Source: Streptomyces antimycoticus (GTDB taxonomy: Bacteria > Actinomycetota > Actinomycetes > Streptomycetales > Streptomycetaceae). Taken from it: a stretch of 64,000 nt of DNA. This document shows, in pieces, positions 1 to 8,241 of this stretch. The stretch spans positions 9,300,001-9,364,000 of the forward strand of contig NZ_BJHV01000001.1 in NCBI RefSeq assembly GCF_005405925.1. The letters run 5' to 3'. Every line of letters begins with the position of its first letter. Positions within the stretch are counted from its first letter, which is position 1. The position numbers and the translations under genes were made by a program. The notes under the pieces were generated by a model that was not told the origin of the DNA, did not search any database, and was given only the letters and a program-made list of their open reading frames with translations.

Positions 1-214
1 GGCGGCGGCGTCCGAGACCGACGGCGCCGAGGTCCGAGGACCGTCTGCCGCCCCTAGGCGCGCTCGGCGCCTCGGCTTCCGCCGGGTGGGGGTGGCCGGT
101 GAGGGCTTCGGGGAGGGCGGGCTCGTGCAGGGTGCGCAGGAGGGAGCCAGTCGAGGGCGGGGAGGGCGATCAGGGGGCGAGGGCGGTGCTCGCCCCGCGG
201 CGGCCCGCCCCTGG
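1..214. other. left-edge spacer, no supported gene
   Basis: No gene is supported here. One plus-strand frame closes with TAG at 55-57 and could be the last 18 codons of a gene entering from the left, but its translation is arginine-rich and resembles no family I know. The rest is GC-rich spacer downstream of the crotonase stop codon. Confidence 0.4.
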
Positions 215-1030
215 TCACAGCTCGCCGAAGCTCCCATGCCGGCCCGCGCCCGCCGCGAACCGCGCCGCGCCGTCCAGCCCCTCGGCCAGCGTGGCCTGAC
301 CGTGGCGCAGCTCCCGCGCCATGGCCTCCTCCTCCGGCAGCCCCTCCTGTTCCAGGAGCGAGGTCCGGTCCGAGCGCAGACACGTCTGCGGGAAGCCGGC
401 GATCTGGGCCGCCAGCCGCTCCGCCTCCGCACGCGCCCGTCCCGGCGGTACGAGGCGGTTGGCGAGCCCGATGGCGTACGCCTCGTCGGCCGGCACCGGC
501 CGCCCCGTCAGCACCAGGTCCATCGCCCGGCTCGCGCCGATCAGCCGTGGCAGCCGTACCGTTCCGCCGTCGATCAGCGGGACGCCCCAGCGGCGGCAGA
601 ACACCCCGAAGACCGCGTCCTCCTCGGCGACGCGCAGATCGCACCAGAGCGCCAATTCCAGCCCGCCCGCCACGGCGTGGCCGCTGATCGCCGCGATCAC
701 CGGCTTGGACAGCCGCAGCCGGGTGGGTCCCATCGGGCCGTCGCCGTCCTCGGCCACCCGATTGCCGCGCGCTGTGCCGACCGCCTTCAGATCGGCGCCG
801 GAGCAGAAGGTGCCGCCCTCGCCCCACAGCACCGCGACCCGCGCCTCCGGGTCGGCGTCGAAGGCGCGGAAGGCGTCGGCCAGGGCCGTGGCGGTCGCGC
901 CGTCGACGGCGTTGCGCACCTCGGGGCGGGAGAGCACGACCGTGGTGACCGGGCCCGCCCGCTCCGTGCGAACCGTAAGGGCCGCATCGGCCGCCTCCAC
1001 GGCGTTCCCCGCGTCCTCCGTGGGCGTCAC
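215..1030 (-). CDS. enoyl-CoA hydratase/isomerase (crotonase) family protein
   Basis: A 271-residue crotonase-fold protein acting on acyl-CoA thioesters. Both oxyanion-hole segments are visible: CSGADLKAVG, and GHAVAGGLELALWCDLR in the middle of the protein. The GTG start overlaps the stop of the upstream acyl-CoA dehydrogenase as GTGA, so the two are translationally coupled. Where classical hydratases read GQPE before the GGTQRLPR stretch, this protein reads GVFCRRWG, so the first catalytic glutamate (Glu144 of the rat enzyme) seems missing. Dehydration is therefore uncertain and another crotonase chemistry is possible. The family call is secure; the substrate is not known. Confidence 0.9.
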   Translation of the reverse strand: MTPTEDAGNAVEAADAALTVRTERAGPVTTVVLSRPEVRNAVDGATATALADAFRAFDADPEARVAVLWGEGGTFCSGADLKAVGTARGNRVAEDGDGPMGPTRLRLSKPVIAAISGHAVAGGLELALWCDLRVAEEDAVFGVFCRRWGVPLIDGGTVRLPRLIGASRAMDLVLTGRPVPADEAYAIGLANRLVPPGRARAEAERLAAQIAGFPQTCLRSDRTSLLEQEGLPEEEAMARELRHGQATLAEGLDGAARFAAGAGRHGSFGEL

Positions 1031-2673
1031 CGCGCGTCCTTCGGGCGGGCGCGCTCCAGGATCGGGCCGGTGTCCGTACCGGGCGGCAGGGTGCCGAAGG
1101 CATGCCCCCAGTCCCCGTCGAGCCGCGAGGCGCAGAACGCGTCGGCGACCGCCGGGTGGCTGTACCGCACCAGCAGACTGCCCTGCAGCACCAGCGTCAT
1201 CTGCTCGGCCAGCCGGCGCGCCAGCAGTTGGGCCCGCTCGGGGTCGGCGAGCTGCGGCAGCAGCCCGCGCAGCCGGTCCACGGCCGCGTCCAGCCGCGCG
1301 TCGGCCCCGGCCGCGGTGTCGACCTCGGCCAGGAACGCCTCCAGCGCACCCGACTCCCGGCTCAGCGCGCGCAGCACATCGAGGGCCGCGACATTCCCCG
1401 AGCCCTCCCAGATCGACAGCAGGGGCGCCTCGCGATACAGGCGCGGCATGCCGGACTCCTCCACATAGCCGTTGCCGCCCAGGCACTCCAGGGCCTCGGC
1501 GGCGTGGGTGGAGCCGCGCTTGCACACCCAGTACTTGCTCACCGCGAGCCCCAGCCTGCGCAGCGCCGCCTCGCCCTCGTCCCCGGCCTCCGCGCGGTCC
1601 AGGGCGGTCGCGAGCCGCATCGCGAGCGTCGTGGCCGCCTCCGACTCCACCGCCAGATCGGCGAGCACATTGCGCATCAGCGGCTGGTCGACCAGCTCGG
1701 CGCCGAACGCCCGGCGGTGCTCGGCGTGGTGCAGCGCCTGCCGCAGCCCGGCCCGCATGCCCGCCGCCGAGCCGATGACACAGTCCAGCCGGGTGACGTT
1801 GACCATCTCCACGATGGTCCGCACCCCGCGGCCCGGTTCGCCGACCCGCCAGGCCATGGCGGACTCGTACTCGATCTCGGCCGACGCGTTCGAGCGGTTG
1901 CCCAGCTTGTTCTTGAGCCGCATCAGCCGCAGCGGGTTGCGGCTGCCGTCCGGCAGCACCCGGGGCACCAGGAAGCAGGTGAGCCCCTCCTCCGTGTGGG
2001 CCAGCGTCAGGAAGACATCGCTCATCGGCGCGGAGGTGAACCACTTGTGGCCGGTGAGGACATAGTTACCGGCACCGTCCGGTACGGCCTGGGTGGTGTT
2101 GGCGCGGACGTCCGAGCCGCCCTGCTTCTCCGTCATCGACATGCCCGCGATCAGGCCCCGCTTGGCGAGCGGCGGCCGCAGCCCGAAGTCGTAGGTGCGG
2201 GCGGCCAGCAGCGGTTCGTACACGGCGGCGAGCTCCGGTTCCGCGCGCAGCGCCGGGACCGCGGCGTACGTCATGGAGATCGGGCAGCCATGGCCGGGCT
2301 CGGCCTGCGCGAAGGCGTAGAACTTGGCCGCGCGCACCAGATGGGCGCCGGGGCGGCTCTCGCTCCACGCCGCCGCGTGCTGGCCGCTCTGCACGGCGAC
2401 GTCCATCAGCTGGTGGTAGGCGGGGTGGTACTCGACCTCGTCGATGCGATGGCCGTAACGGTCATGGGTGTGCAGCACCGGGGAGTGCTCCTCGGCCATC
2501 CGCGCCCAGTCCTGGACCTCCGCGGAACCGGCCCGGGCGCCCAGGTCCCGCACCTCCGATTCGCCCCAGCCGCCGCCGTCCCGCCGCAGGGCCTCCAGCA
2601 GGGCGGGGTCGTCCGCCGTGCTGAAGCCGACGAGCGGCGGGGCCTGGTTGAGGACCTCGTGCGTAGCGCTCAT
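1027..2673 (-). CDS. AidB-like acyl-CoA dehydrogenase
   Basis: A 548-residue flavoprotein of the acyl-CoA dehydrogenase superfamily, AidB-like branch. It carries the acyl-CoA dehydrogenase core (GMSMTEKQGGSDVRANTT around residue 180, then HKWFTSAP) and, near residue 415, the branch's WEGSGNVAALDVLRALSRE segment. An ATG at 2682 is possible, but GAGGAG lies directly against it; the ATG at 2673 has this ribosome site 9 bases upstream and is preferred. The downstream crotonase overlaps by 4 bases, and a PaaX-type regulator diverges upstream, so a small regulated CoA-thioester operon is likely. E. coli AidB is linked to alkylation stress, but many actinobacterial members are probably plain acyl-CoA oxidising enzymes. 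Confidence 0.9.
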   Translation of the reverse strand: MSATHEVLNQAPPLVGFSTADDPALLEALRRDGGGWGESEVRDLGARAGSAEVQDWARMAEEHSPVLHTHDRYGHRIDEVEYHPAYHQLMDVAVQSGQHAAAWSESRPGAHLVRAAKFYAFAQAEPGHGCPISMTYAAVPALRAEPELAAVYEPLLAARTYDFGLRPPLAKRGLIAGMSMTEKQGGSDVRANTTQAVPDGAGNYVLTGHKWFTSAPMSDVFLTLAHTEEGLTCFLVPRVLPDGSRNPLRLMRLKNKLGNRSNASAEIEYESAMAWRVGEPGRGVRTIVEMVNVTRLDCVIGSAAGMRAGLRQALHHAEHRRAFGAELVDQPLMRNVLADLAVESEAATTLAMRLATALDRAEAGDEGEAALRRLGLAVSKYWVCKRGSTHAAEALECLGGNGYVEESGMPRLYREAPLLSIWEGSGNVAALDVLRALSRESGALEAFLAEVDTAAGADARLDAAVDRLRGLLPQLADPERAQLLARRLAEQMTLVLQGSLLVRYSHPAVADAFCASRLDGDWGHAFGTLPPGTDTGPILERARPKDAR

Positions 2674-2791
2674 GGCAGACATCTCCTCGTTCGCGGCGGT
2701 CTCCCGGGGCCGGGCGGCCGGTGGGCCGGGACGGCCTTACACTTCCATCATGCGCGATTCAGAACTGTAATGGATAGGGTTTCGCGTAACC

Positions 2792-3559
2792 ATGGACGAC
2801 ACCGGCACCGACACCGACACCGACACCGGAACGCTCACCCTGCGGCCGCTGACCGCGCGCTCGATCGTGCTCAGCACCCTGCTGGGCCATCACCCGCCCC
2901 AGCTGCCCGCCCGCGCGCTGGTACGCGTCGGCGCGCTCTTCGGCACCGCCGAGGGCACCATCCGGGTCGCGCTCACCCGTATGGTCGCGGCCGGTGACCT
3001 GGAGCAGAGCGACGGCACCTACCGGCTCACCGACCGCCTGCTGGCCCGCCAGGCGCGGCAGGACGAGAGCCGCGCCCCCCGCACCCGGCGCTGGGACGGC
3101 GGCTGGGAGATCGCGATCGTCACCTCCGACCGGCGCGAGGCGGCCGAGCGCGCCGCCCTCCGCCAGGCCATGGCCGCCCTGCGTCTGGCCGAACTGCGCG
3201 AGGGCACCTGGATGCGCCCCGCCAATCTCGTCCACCCGCGTCCGGACGTCGCCGCCGAGCAGTGCGGCTGGTTCACCGGCGCGCCGGAGGGCGATCCGGC
3301 CGAGCTCGCCGCGCGCCTATGGGACCTGGACGGCTGGGCCCGCCAGGCCAGGCTGCTCGGCGCGGCGCTGGACGACGCGGAGGAACCGGCCGAGCGGTTC
3401 ACCGTCGCCGCCGCGGCCCTCCGGCACCTCCTCGCCGACCCTGTCCTCCCCGCGCGGCTGCTGCCGGAGGACTGGCCGGGTGCCGAGCTACGGCGTCGCT
3501 ATGACGGATTCGAACGGGACTTTCGGGCGTGGCTGCCGCGGTATGCGGGTGGCGGCTGA
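2792..3559 (+). CDS. PaaX family transcriptional regulator
   Basis: A 255-residue protein matching PaaX-type repressors: an N-terminal winged helix (RSIVLSTLLGHHPP, then LVRVGALFGTAEGTIRVAL) followed by the PaaX core with WDGGWEIAIV around residue 105 and a C-terminal helical domain. PaaX proteins usually sense an aryl- or acyl-CoA ester and repress the adjacent catabolic genes. Here it is transcribed away from the acyl-CoA dehydrogenase/crotonase pair across about 118 bases, which is the usual layout for a regulator and its target. The first residues are an unusual run of Asp-Thr repeats. The effector is unknown. Confidence 0.88.
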   Translation: MDDTGTDTDTDTGTLTLRPLTARSIVLSTLLGHHPPQLPARALVRVGALFGTAEGTIRVALTRMVAAGDLEQSDGTYRLTDRLLARQARQDESRAPRTRRWDGGWEIAIVTSDRREAAERAALRQAMAALRLAELREGTWMRPANLVHPRPDVAAEQCGWFTGAPEGDPAELAARLWDLDGWARQARLLGAALDDAEEPAERFTVAAAALRHLLADPVLPARLLPEDWPGAELRRRYDGFERDFRAWLPRYAGGG

Positions 3560-3646
3560 CCGGGGCGGTGGGTCCGTCGGGGGTGGTTCGGGGCGGGGTC
3601 GTTCGGGGCGGGGGTGGTTCGGGCTGGGCGGCTCGGTCAGGGTGCC

Positions 3647-4066
3647 GGTTTCGTCTCGCGCCTTCGGCGCAATTGAGCAGCGGCGGCGGGAGTGGGGGGC
3701 GCGGCGCCGCCGCCGGGCGCCGGGTCCGTGGGTGTTGGGCGCCGGTGGCGGCGCCCCTGGTCAGGAGCTGGGGTCGGTGCCGGACAGCCGGGGGTTGGGG
3801 TACCCCTCTCGAAAACGTTTGACAAATTAGTTGCTTCAGATCAAGCGTTTTTTCGAGGGGTACCCCAACCCCCTGCCAGCTCGGCGGAAGCCCGGCAGCC
3901 CGGCAGCCCGGCAGCCCGGCAGCCCGGCAGTCCGGCATCGGCCTTAGCCCTGTGTGCAGGCGCCGCCACCGGCGCTCGCCCCCACCGACCCGGCGCCCGG
4001 CGGCGGCGCCGCGCCCCCCACTCCCTGCCCCGCTGCTCAATTGCGCCGAAGGCGCGAGACGAAACC
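3647..4066. repeat. large nested inverted repeat between convergent genes
   Basis: Two outer arms, 3647-3759 and 3957-4066, are imperfect inverted copies of each other, roughly 90% alike by eye; both contain CAATTGAGCAG or its complement and a GGGGGGCGCGGCGCCGCCG core. Inside them is a second inverted repeat, 3790-3822 against 3841-3873, whose arms begin GGGGGTTGGGGTACCCCT and close a 18-base AT-richer loop. The structure lies between the converging paaX and lacI-type genes, so it could act as a two-way transcription barrier. No transposase or open frame is associated with it. Confidence 0.85.
3891..3930. repeat. tandem 8-mer CCCGGCAG, five copies
   Basis: Five perfect head-to-tail copies of CCCGGCAG, followed by one degraded copy, sit in the spacer between the inner and outer right arms of the inverted repeat. 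The left arm has no matching array, so this looks like later slippage expansion. Confidence 0.9.
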
Positions 4067-4174
4067 CGCACTCAACCGAGCCGAGTAGCTCACGGCGGGT
4101 ACGGTCCGGATGGGTTCCGGGGGCGGGGCAGCCCCCAGGGCGCCCCCGTCGCGCCCTCCATATTGCCCGCTCGG

Positions 4175-5179
4175 CTACGCCGACTCGCGAATCACCAACT
4201 CCGTGGGCAACACCAGCGCCGGTTCGATCGTCTCCCCGGCCGTCAGGCGCAGCAGCTGACGGGCCAGCCGGCGGCCGATGCCGCCGATCGGCTGGCGCAC
4301 GGTGGTCAGCGGGGGTTCGGTGTAGCGCGCGGGCTCGATGTCGTCGAAGCCGACCACCGCCACGTCGTCGGGCACCCGTCGGCCGGACTGGCGCAGTGCG
4401 CGCAGCACCCCGATCGCCATCAGGTCGGAGGCCACGAACACCGCGTCCAGCCGCGGCTCCCGGTCCATCAGCTCCCGTATCGCGACCGCCCCGGACTCCT
4501 GGGTGAAGTCACCGAACGCGACGTACGCCTCCAGCCGCGCCGCGGACAGCGCCGTCCGGTAGCCGGAGAGCCGGTCGATCCCGGCCACCATGTCCTGGGG
4601 GCCCGCGACCGTGGCGATACGGGTGCGCCCGGAGCGGACCAGATGCTCCACGGCCAGCGCCGCGCCCGCCGCGTTGTCCACCCCCACGTACGGCGGCGAG
4701 GCCGGGCTCAGTACCCGCTCGTTGCAGACCACGGGGATGCCCATGCGGGCCAGTGCGGCCGGGAGCGGATCGGCGCCGTGCATCGACGCGACCATGACCC
4801 CGTCGACGTGGCGGGCCAGGGCGAAGCGCTCGATACGGTCACGGCTGGCGGGGGAGCGGGCCATCATCAGCACCAGCTGCTTGTCCGCGGACTCCAGCTC
4901 CTGGCTCACCCCGCGCACCACGCCCGGGAAGAACCGGTCGTCGGAGAAGACCCGGCCCGGCTCCTCGGGGAGCACCAGCGCGAAGGAGTCGGTGCGCTGG
5001 GTGACCAGGCTCCGAGCGGCCTGGTTGGGGATGTAGCCCAGCTCCTGGATGGCGTCCAGCACCGCCTCTCGGCTCTCCTCGGCAACCTTGGTGGAGCCGT
5101 TGACGACACGGGAGACCGTGGCGCGTGAGACTCCCGCGCGCCGCGCCACGCTCTCCAGGGTGGGCCGGGGACGGTGCAT
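4175..5179 (-). CDS. LacI family transcriptional regulator
   Basis: A 334-residue LacI/GalR regulator. The helix-turn-helix reads TLESVARRAGVSRATVSRVVNG from residue 8 (quoted in two overlapping parts of the family consensus), followed by the hinge LGYIPNQAARSLV and a periplasmic-binding-type sensor domain ending VVGFDDIEPARYTEPPLTTV. The ATG at 5179 is chosen because a GAGG lies 8-9 bases upstream and translation begins just before the DNA-binding domain; an upstream ATG at 5230 would add an unlikely tail. It converges with paaX, and no sugar gene is adjacent, so its ligand and targets cannot be assigned. Confidence 0.92.
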   Translation of the reverse strand: MHRPRPTLESVARRAGVSRATVSRVVNGSTKVAEESREAVLDAIQELGYIPNQAARSLVTQRTDSFALVLPEEPGRVFSDDRFFPGVVRGVSQELESADKQLVLMMARSPASRDRIERFALARHVDGVMVASMHGADPLPAALARMGIPVVCNERVLSPASPPYVGVDNAAGAALAVEHLVRSGRTRIATVAGPQDMVAGIDRLSGYRTALSAARLEAYVAFGDFTQESGAVAIRELMDREPRLDAVFVASDLMAIGVLRALRQSGRRVPDDVAVVGFDDIEPARYTEPPLTTVRQPIGGIGRRLARQLLRLTAGETIEPALVLPTELVIRESA

Positions 5180-5354
5180 CCGCGCATACCTCGCTGTGTG
5201 CTCACTGATGGTCGGTACAGCATGGATCAAGACCGGTCAGGGCGCGAGAACGCGGGCGCGGCAGATCGACGGAGAACCCCAGGCGGAGCGCAGGGCGCGG
5301 ACCTTACGGATCCACAGCGAGAGGTCGTACTCATCGGTGCAGCCGAGTCCCCGG

Positions 5355-5635
5355 CCACGGCCTCCTCACCGGCCGCGCGGCCGTCATCACGGCTGCCGCG
5401 GGCGCCGGAATCGGGCGCCACGGCCCGGCGGTTCCTCGAGGAGGGCGCGCGGGTCGTCCGCGGCGACGCCCATGGGCGCCGGCTCGAGGAGACGGTGGCC
5501 GCGCTCACCGAGCGCGAGGCGTTCGGCCGGTACGCCGAGCCCTGGGAGGTGGCCATCGTCATCGTCTTCCTGGCCAGCGGCTACTCGTCGTACATGACCG
5601 GCGAGACGGTGTCCGTGAGCGGCCAGCACGCATGA
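5355..5635 (+). pseudogene. remnant short-chain dehydrogenase (ipdF-like position)
   Basis: Two ends of a short-chain dehydrogenase survive in different frames. One frame reads LLTGRAAVITAAAGAGIG (the cofactor-binding glycine motif); from about 5418 the protein continues in another frame as ATARRFLEEGARVV, so about one base is missing. The sequence then jumps from LEETVAALT straight to a typical C-terminus, YAEPWEVAIVIVFLASG then SYMTGETVSVSG, so roughly 150 central residues including the Ser-Tyr-Lys active site are gone. In M. tuberculosis an SDR gene (ipdF) occupies this place beside kstR2 and fadA6, which fits the neighbours here. Confidence 0.8.
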
Positions 5636-5650
5636 GGCGAGAATGAGAAC

Positions 5651-6328
5651 GTGCCGAATTCCACCAGGACCCGCGCTTCCACCGGAAACAGCGCGAAGAA
5701 GAGCGAGAAGAAGACGACCGTGAGCCCGTCCGCCGAGCGACGGCGCGAACTGCTCTCGACCGCGGCGGAGGTCTTCGCCGCCCAGGGGTACAACGCGACC
5801 ACCGTCCGCCGGATCGCGGACGAGGCGGGGATGCTCGCCGGCAGCCTCTACTACCACTTCGACTCCAAGGAGTCGATGGTCGACGAGATCCTCTCCACCT
5901 TCCTGGACGAGCTCTGGGCCGGATACGAGGCGGTGCTCGGCGCCGGACTCGGCCCCCGGGAGACCGTCGAGGCACTCGTCACCGAGTCCTTCCGGGAGAT
6001 CGACCGTCACCGCGCCGCCGTCGCGATCTACCAGAAGGAGTCCAAGCACCTGTCCGCCCAGCCGCGCTTCGGCTATCTCACCGAGTCGCAGCGGAGGTTT
6101 GAGCGGGCGTGGCTGGGCGCGCTGGAGCGCGGAGTGGCCGAGGGGGTCTTCCGCGCCGACCTCGACATCCGGCTGGCGTACCGCTTTCTGCGCGACACCG
6201 TATGGGTCGCCGCCTCGTGGTACCGGCCGGGCGGACAGCACAGCCCCGAGGAGATCGCCCGCCAGTACCTGTCGATGGTGCTGGACGGCATCACTCCCCG
6301 AGAACGGCAAGAGCAACGAGAACGGTGA
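5651..6328 (+). CDS. kstR2: TetR family regulator, KstR2-like
   Basis: A 225-residue TetR-type repressor starting at GTG. After a Lys/Ser-rich tail, the DNA-binding region reads RRRELLSTAAEVFAAQGYNA then TTVRRIADEAGMLAGSLYYHF, and the sensor domain contains YQKESKHLSAQPRF and RFLRDTVWVAASWYRPGG. These segments match what I remember of mycobacterial KstR2, the repressor that senses HIP-CoA and controls degradation of steroid C and D rings. The next gene is a FadA6-like thiolase, as in M. tuberculosis. I saw no clear KstR2-type ACAAG-CTTG operator upstream, so autoregulation is unproven. The symbol is assigned by similarity and context. Confidence 0.82.
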   Translation: MPNSTRTRASTGNSAKKSEKKTTVSPSAERRRELLSTAAEVFAAQGYNATTVRRIADEAGMLAGSLYYHFDSKESMVDEILSTFLDELWAGYEAVLGAGLGPRETVEALVTESFREIDRHRAAVAIYQKESKHLSAQPRFGYLTESQRRFERAWLGALERGVAEGVFRADLDIRLAYRFLRDTVWVAASWYRPGGQHSPEEIARQYLSMVLDGITPRERQEQRER

Positions 6329-6375
6329 GAACGACCGTAAGACCGTCATGACCTGAGGGATCTCAAGGAGCTGAC

Positions 6376-7533
6376 ATGCCCGAGGCATACATCGTCGAAG
6401 CGGTGAGGACGCCGGTGGGGCGGCGGAAGGGCGGGCTCGCCTCCGTCCACCCCGCAGACCTCGGCGCGCACGTCCTGCGCACGCTGATGGAGCGCTCGGG
6501 CGCCGATCCGGCCGCCGTCGAGGACGTCGTCTTCGGTTGTCTGGACACCGTGGGCCCACAGGCCGGGGACATCGCGCGCACCTGCTGGCTGGCCGCCGGG
6601 CTCCCGGAGGAGGTCCCGGGCGTGACCGTCGACCGGCAGTGCGGCTCCTCGCAGCAGGCCCTGCACTTCGCCGCGCAGGCGGTGCTCTCCGGCACCCAGG
6701 ACCTGGTGGTCGCGGGCGGGGTGCAGAACATGTCGATGGTGCCCATCGGCTTCGCCGGCCGCCAGGCCACCGAGCCCCTGGGGCTGACCGAAGGCCCCTT
6801 CGCGGGCTCGGAGGGGTGGCGGGCGCGCTACGGAGACCGGCCGGTCAGCCAGTTCTACGGAGCCGAGCTGATAGCCGAGAAGTGGGGCATCACCCGCGAG
6901 GCCATGGAGGAGTTCGCCCTGGGCTCGCACCGGCGGGCGCTGCGCGCGATGGACGAGGGCCGCTTCGACCGCGAGGTCGTCCCGTTCGGGGACGTCCGGA
7001 TGGACGAGGGGCCGCGCCGGGACACCAGCCTGGAGAAGATGGCCGCCCTCAAGCCGCTCATGGAGCGCGGCCGGATCACCGCCGCGCTCTCCTCGCAGGT
7101 CTCCGACGGCGCCGCGGCCCTGCTGCTCGCCTCCGAACAGGCCGTACGGGAGCACGGCTTGACCCCGCGTGCCCGGGTGCACCATCTGTCGGTACGCGGC
7201 GAGGACCCGATCCGGATGCTGTCCGCGCCCATCCCGGCGACCGCGCACGCACTGAAGAAGACCGGACTGACCATCGGCGACATCGACCTGGTCGAGATCA
7301 ACGAGGCGTTCGCCCCCGTCGTACTGGCCTGGCTCAAGGAGACCGGCGCCGACCCCGAACGGGTCAACGTCAACGGCGGCGCCATCGCCCTGGGCCACCC
7401 GCTCGGCGCCACCGGCACCAAGCTGATGACGACGCTCCTGCACGAACTGGAGCGCACCGGCGGCCGGTACGGACTGCAGACGATGTGCGAGGGGGGCGGC
7501 CAGGCCAACGTCACGATCGTCGAGCGGCTGTAG
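6376..7533 (+). CDS. fadA6: steroid-type 3-ketoacyl-CoA thiolase (FadA6-like)
   Basis: A 385-residue thiolase cleaving or condensing 3-ketoacyl-CoA. Nucleophile Cys89 is in VDRQCGSSQQA; the other catalytic segments are EINEAFAP, GGAIALGHPLGATG and the C-terminal MCEGGGQANVTIVERL. Whole stretches, such as AAGLPEEVPGVTVDRQCGSS and SELIAEKW-like GAELIAEKWGIT, resemble mycobacterial FadA6, used in cholesterol ring degradation. A GGAG 8 bases before the ATG is a good ribosome site. It follows the KstR2-like regulator by 47 bases on the same strand. No other ring-degradation gene is in the window, so it may belong to a reduced or scattered pathway. Confidence 0.88.
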   Translation: MPEAYIVEAVRTPVGRRKGGLASVHPADLGAHVLRTLMERSGADPAAVEDVVFGCLDTVGPQAGDIARTCWLAAGLPEEVPGVTVDRQCGSSQQALHFAAQAVLSGTQDLVVAGGVQNMSMVPIGFAGRQATEPLGLTEGPFAGSEGWRARYGDRPVSQFYGAELIAEKWGITREAMEEFALGSHRRALRAMDEGRFDREVVPFGDVRMDEGPRRDTSLEKMAALKPLMERGRITAALSSQVSDGAAALLLASEQAVREHGLTPRARVHHLSVRGEDPIRMLSAPIPATAHALKKTGLTIGDIDLVEINEAFAPVVLAWLKETGADPERVNVNGGAIALGHPLGATGTKLMTTLLHELERTGGRYGLQTMCEGGGQANVTIVERL

Positions 7534-7636
7534 GCGCCCTGGCCACCGGCTCGACGGACGGAGTCCGGCGCAGGCACCCGAAGCCCGTGAGGCCCCCTGG
7601 GGCCGAGCGGTGCGAGAGGGCCGTGGAGGTGGGGGG

Positions 7637-7688
7637 CGATGTGCGAGGGGGGCGGCCAGGCCGGCGTCACGATCGTCGAGCGGCTGTA
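7637..7688 (+). repeat. duplicated 3' end of the thiolase gene
   Basis: These 52 bases repeat 7481-7532, the last codons of the thiolase, with only two mismatches, exactly 156 bases downstream. The copy still reads MCEGGGQAGVTIVERL and ends in TAA. The intervening sequence does not encode thiolase residues. It is a partial tandem duplication or the stump of a second thiolase gene. Confidence 0.9.
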
Positions 7689-7805
7689 AGGGCCCCGACC
7701 GCTGGCGAGGACTCCCGACCGGACGCCCTCCCGTGGCGGCCGTGTCCGGCCCCACGGATGATGGTGCTGCTCCGAGGGCCCGACCGAAACCGGGAGGACA
7801 GCGGC

Positions 7806-8228
7806 ATGGCGTGCGGATCGACCAAGCTCTGGAACGGCGAGGCCACCTGGTTCTGTTGTGGCAACGCCTGGGGTCCGTGCGCCTCGGCGGGCGGCGGCGC
7901 GTGCGGCACCTGCCGCTCCAGCGCCCTGCAGGCGGCCTGGCCCAACGCCTCCAAGGCGTGCTGGGACATCACCCGGCCGGACCTGTGCGGCGAGGACATA
8001 CCCCGGCGCGGCTGCGGCTCCGTGATGAAGGTGCGCCATGACTGCTCGGGCGCGAGCGTCTGTGTCACCGTCAGCGACTGCGGCCCGCGTACCCGCAGCT
8101 TCTGCTCCGAGTCCACCTGCTGCGACGGGGTCTGCCGCACCAACCGCGTCATCGACCTCACCCCCGCCGCCTTCTCCGCCATCGGCAGCCTGAGCTCCGG
8201 CACTCTGCCGGTCTCCATCTTCGAATGA
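7806..8228 (+). CDS. cysteine-rich double-psi beta-barrel (RlpA/expansin-like) protein
   Basis: A 140-residue protein with 16 cysteines (11%). The N-terminal half has GEATWFCCG and ACGTC spacing like expansin-type domains; the C-terminal half, VTVSDCGPRTR then VIDLTPAAFSAIG, matches the double-psi beta-barrel of RlpA-like proteins. No signal peptide or membrane segment is present at the N-terminus (MACGSTKLW), odd for a protein that looks built for multiple disulfides. A GGGAGG 8 bases upstream fixes the ATG. The next gene has a Tat leader and the third is MauE/DoxX-like, a family tied to disulfide chemistry. Function unknown; wall binding or remodelling is possible. Confidence 0.78.
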   Translation: MACGSTKLWNGEATWFCCGNAWGPCASAGGGACGTCRSSALQAAWPNASKACWDITRPDLCGEDIPRRGCGSVMKVRHDCSGASVCVTVSDCGPRTRSFCSESTCCDGVCRTNRVIDLTPAAFSAIGSLSSGTLPVSIFE

Positions 8229-8241
8229 GGCGGGCCCGGCC

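Noticed and set aside
215..2044. Very long open frame continuing upstream of the crotonase
   Set aside because: The extension is antisense-type, Gly/Arg-rich translation across the dehydrogenase gene, an effect of high GC; only the part from GTG 1030 has family features.
3790..3873. LacI-type operator for the gene at 4175-5179
   Set aside because: TCGAAAACGTTT looks operator-like, but it lies beyond the 3' end of the lacI-type gene between converging genes, with no promoter to control.
3647..4066. Insertion sequence or MITE with transposase
   Set aside because: Inverted arms are long and GC-rich, but there is no transposase frame and no clear target-site duplication.
7806..8228. Methylamine dehydrogenase light chain (MauA)
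   Set aside because: High cysteine content and a MauE-like neighbour suggested it, but the tryptophan tryptophylquinone site pattern is absent and the C-terminus fits a double-psi beta-barrel.
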